This document shows positions 8,755 through 17,346 of a stretch of DNA of 64,000 nucleotides, one piece after another. Origin of the DNA: Luteococcus sp038433155 (GTDB taxonomy: Bacteria > Actinomycetota > Actinomycetes > Propionibacteriales > Propionibacteriaceae); contig NZ_JBCDMW010000028.1 in NCBI RefSeq assembly GCF_038433155.1, positions 9,237 through 73,236 on the forward strand, written 5' to 3'. Every line of letters begins with the position of its first letter. Position 1 is the first letter of the stretch. The position numbers and the translations under genes are program-made. The notes under the pieces were generated by a model. That model had not been told where the DNA came from. It saw only the letters and a program-made list of their open reading frames with translations, and made no database searches.

Positions 8755-9654
8755 CTAGGAGGTGTAGCTGGCGTCGCGGGTGACAACCACAAACTTAGCG
8801 GACTCGTACATCTTCACGACCCTTTCCGAGCTCGCTTCCACATACAGTCGCACGCGGTTCACGCCCTTGTCAGCAAGGTGTGCCAAGCCCGCCGCCAGCA
8901 GGGCGCGGCCGATGCCCCGGCCACCGTGGTCCGGGTGGACGCCGATCACGTAGACCTCGCCGATCGGCTCGTCCGGATGGCTCGGGTCACTGCACTCGGT
9001 CTTGGTCCAGTGGAAGCCCACGAAGGCACCCGTCTCGTCGTCGATCGCCACCAGCAACCCGGCCGGGTCGAACCAGTCCTCGCCGGAGCGCATCCAGAAG
9101 TCCTCCAGGCTCATCTCCGCCTGCTCCGGGTGGTCGACGAAGGCGTCCTCGTTCACCTCCACCAGTGCCTGGGCGTCGGCCTCCTCGAAGGGGCGGACCA
9201 CGATCCCCGACGGGGGCTCCTCCCGGGACGGCGGATTGGCCGCCAGATCCCGTTCCATGATCAACAGCTCGCGGGTGAGCGTGGCACCGATCCGGCCGGC
9301 CAGGGCCCGGGCGCCGGGCAGGTTCCCGAAGGCCCACCAGGTGGGCTGCTGCTCGACGCGGGTGATCTCCTGCACCAGGGCCAGCGCGACACCGGCCCGA
9401 CGATGCTGGGGGGCCACCAGCAGCTGCACCGAGTGGTTCTCCCGGTCGCACTGGGCATATCCCGCCAGCTCACCCTGACGATGGGCCAGCCAGTGCACGG
9501 CGTGGCCCTTGCCCGCCAGCGCGAAACTCGCGGCCTCGTTCAGCGGGCGGACCTGGTCATGCTCGGTCACGGTGGCCACCAGCTTGTCGACGGCGGCCCG
9601 CTGCGGCGGGGTCAGGGCCCCGGTTCTGGTGATTGGCGTGTTCACCACGCTCAC
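8755..9654 (-). CDS. mshD: Mycothiol synthase MshD
   Basis: Acetyl-CoA:Cys-GlcN-Ins acetyltransferase, the last step of mycothiol synthesis; mycothiol is the actinobacterial replacement for glutathione. Two GNAT domains are visible: an N-terminal one with APQHRRAGVA and a C-terminal one with VHPDHGGRGIGRAL. The double fold and ~300-residue length fit MshD. The start is ambiguous: the GTG at 9654 follows an AGGGGG run, while a GTG at 9684 would add 10 residues. ppk follows after 9 nt. The nearby glnR and pst genes recall the mycobacterial order. Confidence 0.92.
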   Translation of the reverse strand: MSVVNTPITRTGALTPPQRAAVDKLVATVTEHDQVRPLNEAASFALAGKGHAVHWLAHRQGELAGYAQCDRENHSVQLLVAPQHRRAGVALALVQEITRVEQQPTWWAFGNLPGARALAGRIGATLTRELLIMERDLAANPPSREEPPSGIVVRPFEEADAQALVEVNEDAFVDHPEQAEMSLEDFWMRSGEDWFDPAGLLVAIDDETGAFVGFHWTKTECSDPSHPDEPIGEVYVIGVHPDHGGRGIGRALLAAGLAHLADKGVNRVRLYVEASSERVVKMYESAKFVVVTRDASYTS

Positions 9655-9728
9655 GCTACCCCCTGTCCGGCCGATCCGGGCCACCTCGCTCAGCGCCTTT
9701 GTCAGTGCCGCAGGCTAGGGTCTTGTGC

Positions 9729-10382
9729 ATGCAATCCGGGCACACCGACGAACCCCTGCCCCGGCTCCCCCTGCCCGGGCTCCCCGTGCAGCGGCAACCG
9801 GCGGTGGCTGCGCGCACCCGGACCCTGCTGGCCCTGCTCTGGGCCGGGTTGGTGTTCTCCCTGATCGGCGCCGGCTCGGCGCTGATGGCCTCCCGCACGC
9901 TGCTGCGCTTCGACGAGACCTCCCGGCTGTGGCCCATGGTGGGCAATCTGGCCAGCGTGCTGCTGGCCCTGGTCTGTGCCGGGCAGCTGTACGTCTGGCG
10001 CCAGGCCCAGCTGGAGTGGACCGGGGTGAGGGACGTCGCCCTGGCCAATCTGGTGGCGCCGTCTGCCTTTGGCCGGTGGGTGGCGCTGCTCTGCGGCGTG
10101 GCGGGGCCCCTGGCCTGCCTGCAGGTGTCCCGGCAGACGGCCCCGGCCGAACAGGCGCACTGGTGGGCGGTGGCCGGCGGGGTGACGATGATCCTGGCGA
10201 TGGCCTTCGGGGGGATCCACCAGTTCAACCCGGCGGGCCCGCGCGGCGTGCTGCCGCAGCGGCTCCGCGGTGGCCGGGTGGTCACCGCCGACGACGAAGT
10301 GCATGTGGACCCCGAGGCGGACACCGTCGTCCTGCGGCGCGGGGAGCCCGATGCCGCCGGCGGTCAGCTGCCCTCCCTGTGA
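9729..10382 (+). CDS. Membrane protein of unknown function
   Basis: A 217-residue protein with four likely membrane segments (about residues 30-50, 63-85, 115-130 and 140-158) and a charged C-terminal tail from about residue 165. I do not recognise the family. The ATG at 9729 is chosen because TAGGGT (9716-9721) lies exactly 7 nt before it, the leaderless arrangement seen throughout this window. No ribosome site is visible. It converges with the next gene, leaving 6 nt between stops. Confidence 0.75.
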   Translation: MQSGHTDEPLPRLPLPGLPVQRQPAVAARTRTLLALLWAGLVFSLIGAGSALMASRTLLRFDETSRLWPMVGNLASVLLALVCAGQLYVWRQAQLEWTGVRDVALANLVAPSAFGRWVALLCGVAGPLACLQVSRQTAPAEQAHWWAVAGGVTMILAMAFGGIHQFNPAGPRGVLPQRLRGGRVVTADDEVHVDPEADTVVLRRGEPDAAGGQLPSL

Positions 10383-10388
10383 CCCCGC

Positions 10389-11366
10389 TCAGCCCGCGCG
10401 GACCAGGAATTCCACCTCGGTGATGATCACGGCATTGCGGGTGGCCAGCGCCCGGCCGGGCTCGGTGGTGGCGTCGATGGTCATGGTCAGGCCGCCCTGC
10501 GCGTCCACCTCCGGAATCCGGATCTCCTGGGGTGCCTCGTGGTCGGTGTCCAGGTCCTGCACAAAGTAGGCCCCGGCCAGGCTGGGCAGGCTCCAGGTCA
10601 CCTTGCTGACCCGGCGGTACTGCGGGTAGAGGGGGCGCCCCTCCACCTGCTTGGTGTAGCCATTGGTCATCCGCACCCCAACCACCTTGGTGCCCTCGGG
10701 GAAGGTGAAGGTCAGGGTCCGGCCGGTGCCCTCGCCCTCACAGCGCCAGCCGGTCTTCAGATCCCCGTCCAACACCCGCTCCGCGTCGCTGAGAATGAGG
10801 TTTCCGTCATAGCCCGGCTGGGCGGCCGCCGTGCAACTGGCCTTGACCCCGGTGGCCGCGACGGTCTTCACCGCCCCCACCCAGGGCCCGGCGGGGGCGG
10901 ACGTGGTGGCCGTGCCGGAGGCGACGCTGGTGCCCGCCACCGGCATCTGGGTGCCGGCATTCTCCTGGTCCGCGGTGGGTTGGCCCAGGTAGCGGCCGAT
11001 GCCCAACCCACAGCCCAGCACCAGCAGGAAGGCGCCCACCAGCGGCAGCACCGTCCGGGTGCGGCTGCGGGGTTCCGGCTCGTCGAATTCCTCCACGGTG
11101 CGGGCCGTGCCCACTGAATGCTCCACCGGCCGATCCGGTCCGGGCAGCGGGGTGTCAGCGCTGGCGGCACTGGCGGCGCTGCTGGCACTCGATCCCAGGG
11201 AGGGCCGTCGCACCGGCCGGGTCGGCGCCGTGACATCGGGGCCGGGGGCGACGTAGTTCGGCTTGAACTGATCGGTCCAGCGCTCCTGGCCCGCCGCCTC
11301 GTCACGCGGCTCGGGAGGGGTGGAACGTGCGGGTCGGAACCACTCGTCGGGGAAGTCGCCGGTCAT
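10389..11366 (-). CDS. Single-pass membrane protein with discoidin-like C-terminal domain
   Basis: A 325-residue protein. Residues 1-110 are hydrophilic and rich in Pro, Ser and Asp; a membrane segment lies near 118-140. The external part from about 175 resembles the discoidin/NADase-type glycan-binding beta-sandwich: VLDGDLKTGWRCEGEGTG, a 'defect in identity' Trp segment, and a beta-rich end. The ATG at 11366 was chosen because the frame above it is Arg/Pro-rich and a TACACT hexamer lies 9 nt upstream. The start overlaps no neighbour and is divergent to glnR. Ligand unknown. Confidence 0.75.
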   Translation of the reverse strand: MTGDFPDEWFRPARSTPPEPRDEAAGQERWTDQFKPNYVAPGPDVTAPTRPVRRPSLGSSASSAASAASADTPLPGPDRPVEHSVGTARTVEEFDEPEPRSRTRTVLPLVGAFLLVLGCGLGIGRYLGQPTADQENAGTQMPVAGTSVASGTATTSAPAGPWVGAVKTVAATGVKASCTAAAQPGYDGNLILSDAERVLDGDLKTGWRCEGEGTGRTLTFTFPEGTKVVGVRMTNGYTKQVEGRPLYPQYRRVSKVTWSLPSLAGAYFVQDLDTDHEAPQEIRIPEVDAQGGLTMTIDATTEPGRALATRNAVIITEVEFLVRAG

Positions 11367-11473
11367 GATGCGACGAGTGTATCCACGGCCCGGACCGCCC
11401 GGCGCCCAGCCAGCAGTCCCCGTCCGGCGCACCCCTGCGGGAGCACTACGCTGGAACGGATGGAAGGGGTGAC

Positions 11474-12115
11474 ATGGCACGAATCGCGGTGGTCGGGACC
11501 GGGTCGGAGGCCCTCCTTCCCGACGCCTTTGCCCTGCTGGCGCACACCCTGCGCATCGTCGAGGAGGACTGGGCAACCGGTCTGGATGTCGACGTCGTCC
11601 TGGTGGACGGGCGACGAGACCTGGCGGAGGCGCGCGATGTCTGTCTGCGGCTGATGGGTGCCGACGTCGAGGCCCCCATCCTGATGCTGGTGGACGCCCA
11701 GGCCCTGGGGATCCTGGGCCCGCAGTGGGGCCTGGCGGACTTCGTGCTGGAGACCGCCACCGCCGCGGAGATCGAGGCCAGGTTGCGGTTGTTGGTCCGC
11801 GAGTCCAGCACCAGCTCGCTGATCACCTGCGGCCCGGTCACCATCGACGAGTCGGCCTACACTGCCACGGTCGGCGGCCAGCCACTGGAACTGACCTACA
11901 CCGAGTTCGAGCTGCTCAAATACCTGGCCTTGCACCCCGGACGAGTGCTGGGCCGCGACCACCTGCTGAGCGAGGTCTGGGGCTACGACTACTACGGCGG
12001 TACCCGGACCGTCGACGTGCACATCCGCCGGCTGCGGGCAAAGCTGGGCCCGGAGTACGACGGGCACATCACCACGGTCCGCAATGTGGGCTACCGCTTC
12101 GCCGCCACCCGTTGA
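11474..12115 (+). CDS. glnR: GlnR-type orphan response regulator
   Basis: A 213-residue OmpR-type winged-helix regulator. The receiver is atypical: the usual acidic pair after the first strand is replaced by VVGTG, though Asp45 is kept in LVDGRRD. GlnR proteins work without phosphorylation and control nitrogen genes such as glnA and amtB. The C-terminal domain has LTYTEFELLKYLALHPGRV and VDVHIRRLRAKLG, very close to GlnR/RegX3-type domains, and the LVDxRRDLAEAR segment favours GlnR. The start has GAAGGGG 4 nt upstream. No kinase gene is adjacent, and the mshD neighbourhood is as in mycobacteria. Confidence 0.85.
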   Translation: MARIAVVGTGSEALLPDAFALLAHTLRIVEEDWATGLDVDVVLVDGRRDLAEARDVCLRLMGADVEAPILMLVDAQALGILGPQWGLADFVLETATAAEIEARLRLLVRESSTSSLITCGPVTIDESAYTATVGGQPLELTYTEFELLKYLALHPGRVLGRDHLLSEVWGYDYYGGTRTVDVHIRRLRAKLGPEYDGHITTVRNVGYRFAATR

Positions 12116-12149
12116 GTTCGCCGCCACCCAGGAGTGTTGCTGCATCACA

Positions 12150-12185
12150 AGTACTTGGCTTGGGCTGTGACCCGGGCCAAGTACT
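12150..12185. repeat. Palindromic repeat, short copy (terminator-like)
   Basis: A 15-bp stem with two G-T pairs and a CTGTGA loop lies between the ends of glnR and dtd. The right arm continues CCAAGATC as in the larger copy at 40819-40886. It may end both converging transcripts. Confidence 0.7.
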
Positions 12186-12245
12186 CCAAGATCAAGCCCC
12201 GTGCGGTCTGGGGGAAGGCGGGCAGAGCCGGCCGGTGTTCGGAGG

Positions 12246-12692
12246 CTACCGCGGGCCGAAGAGCTCGGCCGAGTCCAGCACCAGGGTGACCGGGCCGTCG
12301 TTGACCAGGCTGACCTTCATGTCGGCGCCGAAGATGCCGGTCTCCACCTGGGCGCCCAGACCACGCAGCGCCTCGACGAAGGCGTTCACCAGGGGTTCGC
12401 TCACCGGGCCCGGGGCCGCGGCGCTCCACGACGGGCGTCGCCCCTTGCGCGCATTGGCGTAGAGGGTGAACTGGCTGACCACCAGCAGGGGAGCGGCCAC
12501 ATCGCTGGCGGACTGCTCCTGGTCCAGGATTCGCAGGCCCCACAGCTTCTCCGCCATCCGCTGCACCGTGGCCTGGTCGTCGTCGTGGGTGATCCCCACC
12601 AGGACCACCAGCCCGGGCGACGGGAGCTCGCCCACCACCGCGCCATCCACCTCGACTCGCCCCTCAAGGGCCCGCTGCACCACACATCGCAT
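12246..12692 (-). CDS. dtd: D-aminoacyl-tRNA deacylase
   Basis: A 148-residue enzyme that removes D-amino acids mischarged onto tRNA. Both active-site motifs are present: SQFTLYA near residue 78 and NDGPVT near 135. The length is the family standard. The ATG at 12692 is chosen from MRCVVQRA, the usual start of the family; TAGGGT lies 7 nt upstream, so the mRNA is probably leaderless. It converges with glnR across the palindromic repeat. Confidence 0.95.
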   Translation of the reverse strand: MRCVVQRALEGRVEVDGAVVGELPSPGLVVLVGITHDDDQATVQRMAEKLWGLRILDQEQSASDVAAPLLVVSQFTLYANARKGRRPSWSAAAPGPVSEPLVNAFVEALRGLGAQVETGIFGADMKVSLVNDGPVTLVLDSAELFGPR

Positions 12693-12802
12693 GGCCCCGA
12701 CCCTAGCCGCCCAGCGGTGGCGCCATTTCCTGCCCACGCGGACCCGAACCGGCCCTCCATCGAACGAGAGGGCCCGACGGACCCCCGTCGAAAGGCACCG
12801 TC

Positions 12803-12995
12803 ATGACCACCATCCGATACTGGATCGCCCGACTCGTCACCCTGGTGATGACGCCGATCCGCCTGGTGCGGGAGGGCGCCGCGGACCTGGGCGGCGCCTG
12901 TCCCCGACCGTCGCAAGCCCACCGCCGAGGACATCTCCCGCCAGGGCAGCGTCACCACCGCCGTCCTGGGCAGTAGCGGTACGGGTGGCACCTGA
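12803..12995 (+). pseudogene. Small ORF interrupted by an apparent frameshift
   Basis: The ATG at 12803 has GAAAGG 7 nt upstream. The frame reads about 31 residues of normal composition (MTTIRYWIARLVTLVMTPIR and onward) and then becomes Arg/Pro/His-rich, stopping at 12976. Shifting by +1 near the CCCC run at 12902-12905 restores a normal frame (RRKPTAEDISRQG) that ends at TGA 12993-12995, giving about 63 residues. This is either a one-base sequence error, a real lesion, or programmed +1 slippage on CCC-C. No homologue is recognised. The first part is an amphipathic or membrane-seeking helix. Confidence 0.5.
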
Positions 12996-13064
12996 GCGTT
13001 GTCGGGCCCGACGGGCGCGGTGCACCGGGAAGAAATGAGCGAGCCCGCTGGTTAGACTCTGCGA

Positions 13065-13193
13065 GTGGCCAACATCTCCGTGATCGTCCTGGCGAGCGCC
13101 TGCGCCCTGATCGGCCTGCTGGCGCTCGGAGTGCTGGCCGCCCTGCTGCTCCCACCGGAGTGGCGATTCCGACGAATGAAGCGAGACAGCTGA
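13065..13193 (+). CDS. 42-residue single-pass membrane peptide
   Basis: A GTG start at 13065 gives a 42-residue product: a short N-terminus, one hydrophobic helix (about residues 5-30) and a basic tail ending RRMKRDS. TAGACT (13053-13058) lies 6 nt before the GTG, so the transcript is probably leaderless. The stop is followed one base later by the ATG of the nitrobindin-like gene, so the two are co-transcribed and probably coupled. I do not recognise it; its position and codon bias support it as real. Confidence 0.7.
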   Translation: MANISVIVLASACALIGLLALGVLAALLLPPEWRFRRMKRDS

Positions 13194-13194
13194 G

Positions 13195-13698
13195 ATGGCC
13201 TTCCAGATCCCCGACGACCTCAACCCGGCCCTGTTCCCCCTGGCCTGGATGATTGGCCGCTGGCGTGGCAATGGGCATGGCACCTGGCCCGGCCACGGTG
13301 ACTTCGAGTACGGCCAGCAGATCGACTTCGAGACCAATGGCGGGCCCTACCTGCACTACATCTGCCAGACCTACAAGACTGACGACCAGGGCACCCCGAT
13401 CGAGCCGATCAGCATGGAGACCGGCTTCTGGCGCCCCAGCCTGGACAAGAAGAACCTGGAGGTGGTGCTGACCGCCCCCGAGGGCTGGGCCGAGGTGTGG
13501 ACCGGCACCATCGACGGCGCCAAGATCGAGATGGTGACCGACGCGGTGGCCCGCACCAACACCGCCGACGTCGAGTACACCGGCGGCTCCCGGCTCTACG
13601 GTCAGGTGGAGGGCGACCTGCTGTGGACCTTTGACCGCGCCACCACCAACCACCAGCTCCAGCCCTACCTGTGGGCCCGGCTGCAGCGCGTCGCCTGA
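13195..13698 (+). CDS. Nitrobindin-like heme-binding protein (FABP/DUF1794 family)
   Basis: A 167-residue protein of the nitrobindin fold, a ten-stranded beta-barrel that binds heme b and scavenges or isomerises peroxynitrite. The diagnostic GRWRGNGHGTWPG segment is at about residues 21-33, followed by beta-strand-rich sequence. The proximal His expected near the C-terminus is likely in NHQLQPYLWARLQ. It is the second gene of a unit led by the 42-residue peptide, and ygfZ follows after 13 nt. Confidence 0.85.
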   Translation: MAFQIPDDLNPALFPLAWMIGRWRGNGHGTWPGHGDFEYGQQIDFETNGGPYLHYICQTYKTDDQGTPIEPISMETGFWRPSLDKKNLEVVLTAPEGWAEVWTGTIDGAKIEMVTDAVARTNTADVEYTGGSRLYGQVEGDLLWTFDRATTNHQLQPYLWARLQRVA

Positions 13699-13711
13699 GC
13701 GGGGAGGACTC

Positions 13712-14659
13712 ATGAGCGCGGTTCTGGTGGCCGACGGGATCGACGAGGGCCTGACCTGGCACCACGGCGACCCGATGCGCGAGCAGCGCACCATGCTGGC
13801 CGGCGGCGGGCAGCTCAGCCTGTCCAATCGGCCGGTGCTGCAGATCACCGGACCCGACCGGCTGGGCTGGCTGCACTCGCTGACCAGCCAGCACCTGACC
13901 GGACTGGCCGACGGCGAGTCCACCACCGCGCTGGTGCTGGACCCGAATGGCCGGATCGAGCACGTGCTGCACGGCGTCGACTCCGTGGCCGAGGAGACCT
14001 TCTGGGTCTGGACCGAGCCCGGCCGCGGCACCGAGCTGGCCGGGTGGCTGGACCGGATGCGCTTCATGATGCGGGTGGAGGTCACCCTGCGCGATGACCT
14101 GGAGTTGGTCTGGGGCGGCCGGGACGTCGTCGCGCCCGAGCAGGCCGTCGCCACCCGGCACAGTGGGGTCGCCGACGGCCTGGAGCACCTGGTTCCCCGC
14201 GGCACCATCCTCGACGGGGCGGACCCCGTGGGGACCTGGGCCTTCGAGGCCCTGCGGATCGCCGCCGGCGTCCCCCGGATTGGTCTGGACACTGACCACA
14301 AGACCATCCCCAATGAGCTCGGCCTGCTGGGAACCCACCTGGACAAGGGCTGCTACCGGGGTCAGGAGACGGTTGCTCGGGTGCACACCCTGGGCCGGCC
14401 ACCCCGACGGCTGGTGCAGCTGCACCTCGACGGGTCGATGGAGGCGCTCCCGGAGCCCGGCACCACGCTGGAGCTCGACGGCCGGGCGGTGGGCTTCGTC
14501 GGGTCTGCGCAGCGCCACCATGAGCTGGGGCCGATCGCCCTGGGGCTGGTCAAGCGCAATGTCGCCGTCGACGCGGTGCTCCAGGCCGACGGGATCAGCG
14601 CCGCCCAGGAGGCCCTGGTGGATCCCGAGGTGGGCCTGCACGTCCGTCCTCGCCTCTGA
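13712..14659 (+). CDS. ygfZ: Folate-binding protein YgfZ
   Basis: A 315-residue tetrahydrofolate-dependent Fe-S cluster assembly/repair factor of the GcvT-like family. The signature KGCYRGQE, with the essential Cys, is at about residue 212. The ATG at 13712 has GGGGAGGA 3-4 nt upstream. It lies directly downstream of the nitrobindin-like gene and probably shares its transcript. Both proteins suit defence of Fe-S or heme centres against reactive nitrogen; this is inference from context. Confidence 0.92.
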   Translation: MSAVLVADGIDEGLTWHHGDPMREQRTMLAGGGQLSLSNRPVLQITGPDRLGWLHSLTSQHLTGLADGESTTALVLDPNGRIEHVLHGVDSVAEETFWVWTEPGRGTELAGWLDRMRFMMRVEVTLRDDLELVWGGRDVVAPEQAVATRHSGVADGLEHLVPRGTILDGADPVGTWAFEALRIAAGVPRIGLDTDHKTIPNELGLLGTHLDKGCYRGQETVARVHTLGRPPRRLVQLHLDGSMEALPEPGTTLELDGRAVGFVGSAQRHHELGPIALGLVKRNVAVDAVLQADGISAAQEALVDPEVGLHVRPRL

Positions 14660-14733
14660 GGTCCGGCGCCAACGGCATCCTCTCGTCCCCGGTGGCTGCT
14701 GCGCCAGAACTTGCGGCGGATAGGATCGGCCGC

Positions 14734-15699
14734 GTGAACAATGCGCAGCCTTCTCCCGTCCTCGTCCAGGTGATCCGGCACGACTTCCTGGAATGTGTGC
14801 ACCGCGGCCGGGTGGTGTTGACCAATCCCGACGGCTCGGTGGCGCTGGCCCTGGGTGACGCCGAGGCCCAGCTCTACCCGCGCTCGGCCAACAAGCCGAT
14901 GCAGGCGCTGGCGATGCTGCGCAGCGGGCTGGACCTCACCGACGAGCTGCTGGCCCTGGCCGGGGCCTCCCACTCGGGGGAGGGCTTCCACCTGGACGGT
15001 GTCCGCCGGATTCTGGCCGGCGTCGGGCTGGACGAGTCTGCGCTGCAGTGCACCCCGGACCATCCGCTGGACGAGCAGGCCCGCGGCGAATGGATCCTGG
15101 CCGGCCACGGCAAGGAGCCCGTCGCCATGAACTGCTCCGGCAAGCACGCCGCCATGCTGCGCACCTGCCTGCGGGCCGGTTGGCCCACCCAGGACTACCT
15201 GGCCGCCACCCATCCTCTGCAGCAGGAGGTGGCCCGGGTGATCACCGAGCTGGCCGGCCAGGCCAGCAATCCCACTGTCGACGGCTGTGGCGCCCCGCTG
15301 TTCTCCATGTCCCTGCGCGGGCTGGCGCACGCCTTCGGCCAGTTCGCAGGGGCCGACGAGGGGGAGTTGAAGACCATCGCCGACGCCTATCGCAACCACC
15401 CCGAATGGGTCTCTGGCACCCGTCGCGAGGAGGTCACCCTGCACCGAGCCGTGCCGGGCCTGCTGTGCAAGGGCGGAGCGGAGGGCTGCCTGGCGATCGG
15501 TCTGGCCGACGGCCGGGGGATTGCGATCAAGGCCGACGACGGCAGCGCCCGCGGCACCATGGCCGTCGCGCATGCCCTGCTCACCCGGCTGGGCCTGGGC
15601 AGCGAGCAGCTGGACCAGCTGGCCACCGCCCCGGTGCTCGGCCATGGCGAGCCGGTGGGTCAGGTGCGGGCCGTCCCCGGCCTGTTCGACAGCCTCTGA
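14734..15699 (+). CDS. Asparaginase II-family protein
   Basis: A 321-residue protein of the asparaginase II family, common in actinobacteria and rhizobia and unrelated to E. coli AnsB. Recognisable segments are YPRSANKPMQ near residue 45, MNCSGKHAAML near 130 and VDGCGAPLFS near 180. It hydrolyses L-asparagine to aspartate and ammonia by family inference. The GTG at 14734 is preferred because TAGGAT (14721-14726) ends 7 nt before it; no ribosome site is visible. The gene ends before a 20-bp bidirectional hairpin. Confidence 0.9.
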   Translation: MNNAQPSPVLVQVIRHDFLECVHRGRVVLTNPDGSVALALGDAEAQLYPRSANKPMQALAMLRSGLDLTDELLALAGASHSGEGFHLDGVRRILAGVGLDESALQCTPDHPLDEQARGEWILAGHGKEPVAMNCSGKHAAMLRTCLRAGWPTQDYLAATHPLQQEVARVITELAGQASNPTVDGCGAPLFSMSLRGLAHAFGQFAGADEGELKTIADAYRNHPEWVSGTRREEVTLHRAVPGLLCKGGAEGCLAIGLADGRGIAIKADDGSARGTMAVAHALLTRLGLGSEQLDQLATAPVLGHGEPVGQVRAVPGLFDSL

Positions 15700-15726
15700 C
15701 CCACCTCGGGCGCAGTCAGATCTGCA

Positions 15727-15772
15727 GAGTGTGGATGGTACCCACCGACTGCGGTGGGTACCATCCACACTC
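15727..15772. terminator. Perfect 20-bp palindrome, bidirectional terminator
   Basis: The arms GAGTGTGGATGGTACCCACC and its exact complement flank a 6-nt loop between two converging genes. Confidence 0.75.
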
Positions 15773-15817
15773 CATAGTGGGTGAGTCATCGAGGTCATGA
15801 AGGCAGCCCCCCGGACG

Positions 15818-15857
15818 CGGGAACGCCCGTCCTGACGGGGCAGGACGGGCGTTCCCG
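15818..15857 (-). terminator. Terminator of the L,D-transpeptidase gene
   Basis: A perfect 17-bp stem starting CGGGAACGCCCGTCCTG with a 6-nt loop lies 18 bp past the stop at 15875. Confidence 0.75.
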
Positions 15858-15874
15858 GTGTCGAGCTGGACGGA

Positions 15875-17131
15875 CTACGAGGTGACAATCACCTTGTCGC
15901 CGACGCGGACCTGGTTGTACAGCCAGCGGGCGTCGGAGCGGCTGTTCATGTTCACGCAGCCGTGGCTGCCGGCACCCGAGTAGCCGATCCGAGCGAACTC
16001 GCTGGAGTAGTGCACGGCCTGACCACCGGAGAAGAACATGGTGTAGGGCATGTTCACGTGGTACAGGGTGGAGTACCAGTTGGGGTGCTTCAGGTAGACG
16101 TGGAAGGAACCCGAGCGGGTCGGCAGGCTGGGCCGGCCGGTGCGCACCTTGTAGCTGGCCTGCACCTTGCCATTGATCACCCAGTACATCTTCTGGTCGC
16201 CCTTGTCGATGCAGATGGCGCGGCCGGTCAGGCAGCGGCTGTCGAGCCGCACCGACGGACGGGTGACAGGCTTGCGGGTCTTGTACTTGGCGATGATCCG
16301 GTTGTTGGTGGTGACGTCCACGATGCCGGTGGCCTTGAGGCCGTTGTTGGCCTGGAAGCGCTTGACGGCGGCGGTGGTCTTGGGGCCGTAGATGCCGATG
16401 ATGTCGCTCACCGCCAGGTAGCCCAGGCCGTTGAGGCGGCCCTGGATCTGCTGCACGGTCTTGTTCTTGTCGCCGGGGCGGGCCACGATCTTGGAGCCGG
16501 TGGCCGGCTTCGGGGCCGGCTTGCTGGCCTTGCGGCTCTTGTACTTGGCGATGATCAGGTTGTTGGTGGTTACGTCCACGATGCCGGTGGCCTTGAGGCC
16601 GTTGTTGGCCTGGAAGCGCTTGACGGCGGCGGTGGTCTTGGGGCCGTAGATGCCGATGATGTCGCTCACCGCCAGGTAGCCCAGGCCGTTGAGGCGGCCC
16701 TGGATCTGCTGCACGGTCTTGTTCTTGTCGCCGGGGCGGGCCACGATCTTGGAGCCGGTGGCCGGCTTCGGGGCCGGCTTGCTGGCCGGCTTGGGCGCCT
16801 TGCGGGCCTTGTACTTGGCGATGATCAGGTTGTTGGTGGTGGTGTTCACCACGCCGGTGGCCTTGAGGCCGTTGTTGGCCTGGAAGCGCTTGACGGCGGC
16901 CGTGGTCTTGGTGCCGTAGTAGCCGGTGATGGCGCTGACCGGCAGGTAGCCCAGGCCGTTGAGGCGGCCCTGGATCTGCTGGACGGTCTTGCTCCGGGTG
17001 CCGGTCTTGGCGATCACCGTGTCCGCGGCGGGCAGGGGAGCCGCGTGGGCGGGAGCGGTGAGAGCGGGTGTGGTCACCAGGGCCGCGGCAGCAGCCGCCG
17101 CGACGAGTGCACGCGAGATCTTGTGTGACAT
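15875..17131 (-). CDS. Secreted L,D-transpeptidase with three peptidoglycan-binding domains
   Basis: A 418-residue exported protein. It has a signal peptide of about 30 residues ending AHA, then three peptidoglycan-binding-1 domains (about residues 40-110, 130-196 and 215-282), each with VQQIQGRLNGLGYL, and a C-terminal YkuD catalytic domain with SHGCVNM (Cys392). The enzyme forms 3-3 crosslinks in peptidoglycan. Domains two and three are almost identical at the DNA level, with a 258-nt period. The ATG at 17131 has GGAGGG 9 nt upstream. Ser/Lys/Pro linkers separate the domains. Confidence 0.9.
   Translation of the reverse strand: MSHKISRALVAAAAAAALVTTPALTAPAHAAPLPAADTVIAKTGTRSKTVQQIQGRLNGLGYLPVSAITGYYGTKTTAAVKRFQANNGLKATGVVNTTTNNLIIAKYKARKAPKPASKPAPKPATGSKIVARPGDKNKTVQQIQGRLNGLGYLAVSDIIGIYGPKTTAAVKRFQANNGLKATGIVDVTTNNLIIAKYKSRKASKPAPKPATGSKIVARPGDKNKTVQQIQGRLNGLGYLAVSDIIGIYGPKTTAAVKRFQANNGLKATGIVDVTTNNRIIAKYKTRKPVTRPSVRLDSRCLTGRAICIDKGDQKMYWVINGKVQASYKVRTGRPSLPTRSGSFHVYLKHPNWYSTLYHVNMPYTMFFSGGQAVHYSSEFARIGYSGAGSHGCVNMNSRSDARWLYNQVRVGDKVIVTS
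16281..16808. repeat. Tandem coding repeat within the L,D-transpeptidase gene
   Basis: A unit beginning TTGTACTTGGCGATGATC starts at 16281, 16539 and 16809, giving periods of 258 and 270 nt. The first two units are nearly identical; the third has diverged. Confidence 0.85.
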
Positions 17132-17292
17132 GGTTTCTTGCCCTCCGTGTGAGTTCCTACTCCCAATACGCCCGCCAGGCCGGGTTGGTTGCACGTGAAT
17201 CTTGAGAGTCTTGCTGAGAATCCTTCAATCCTGACGGCATCATTCCACGGCTGGCGGGCCAATTGCCCCTGTCAACACGTTCTTGGACGATT

Positions 17293-17330
17293 GAACCGCT
17301 GACCTCACGGGAAACGGAGGCCAGCGGTTC
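17293..17330 (-). terminator. Terminator of typA
   Basis: A 14-bp stem with one mismatch, GAACCGCTGACCTC with GAGGCCAGCGGTTC, lies 17 bp past the typA stop. Confidence 0.7.
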
Positions 17331-17346
17331 AGCACAACTTCAGTAT

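Noticed and set aside
6604..9864. 1086-codon + strand frame over ppk and mshD
   Set aside because: It is antisense to two conserved genes, with low-complexity composition and no start signal.
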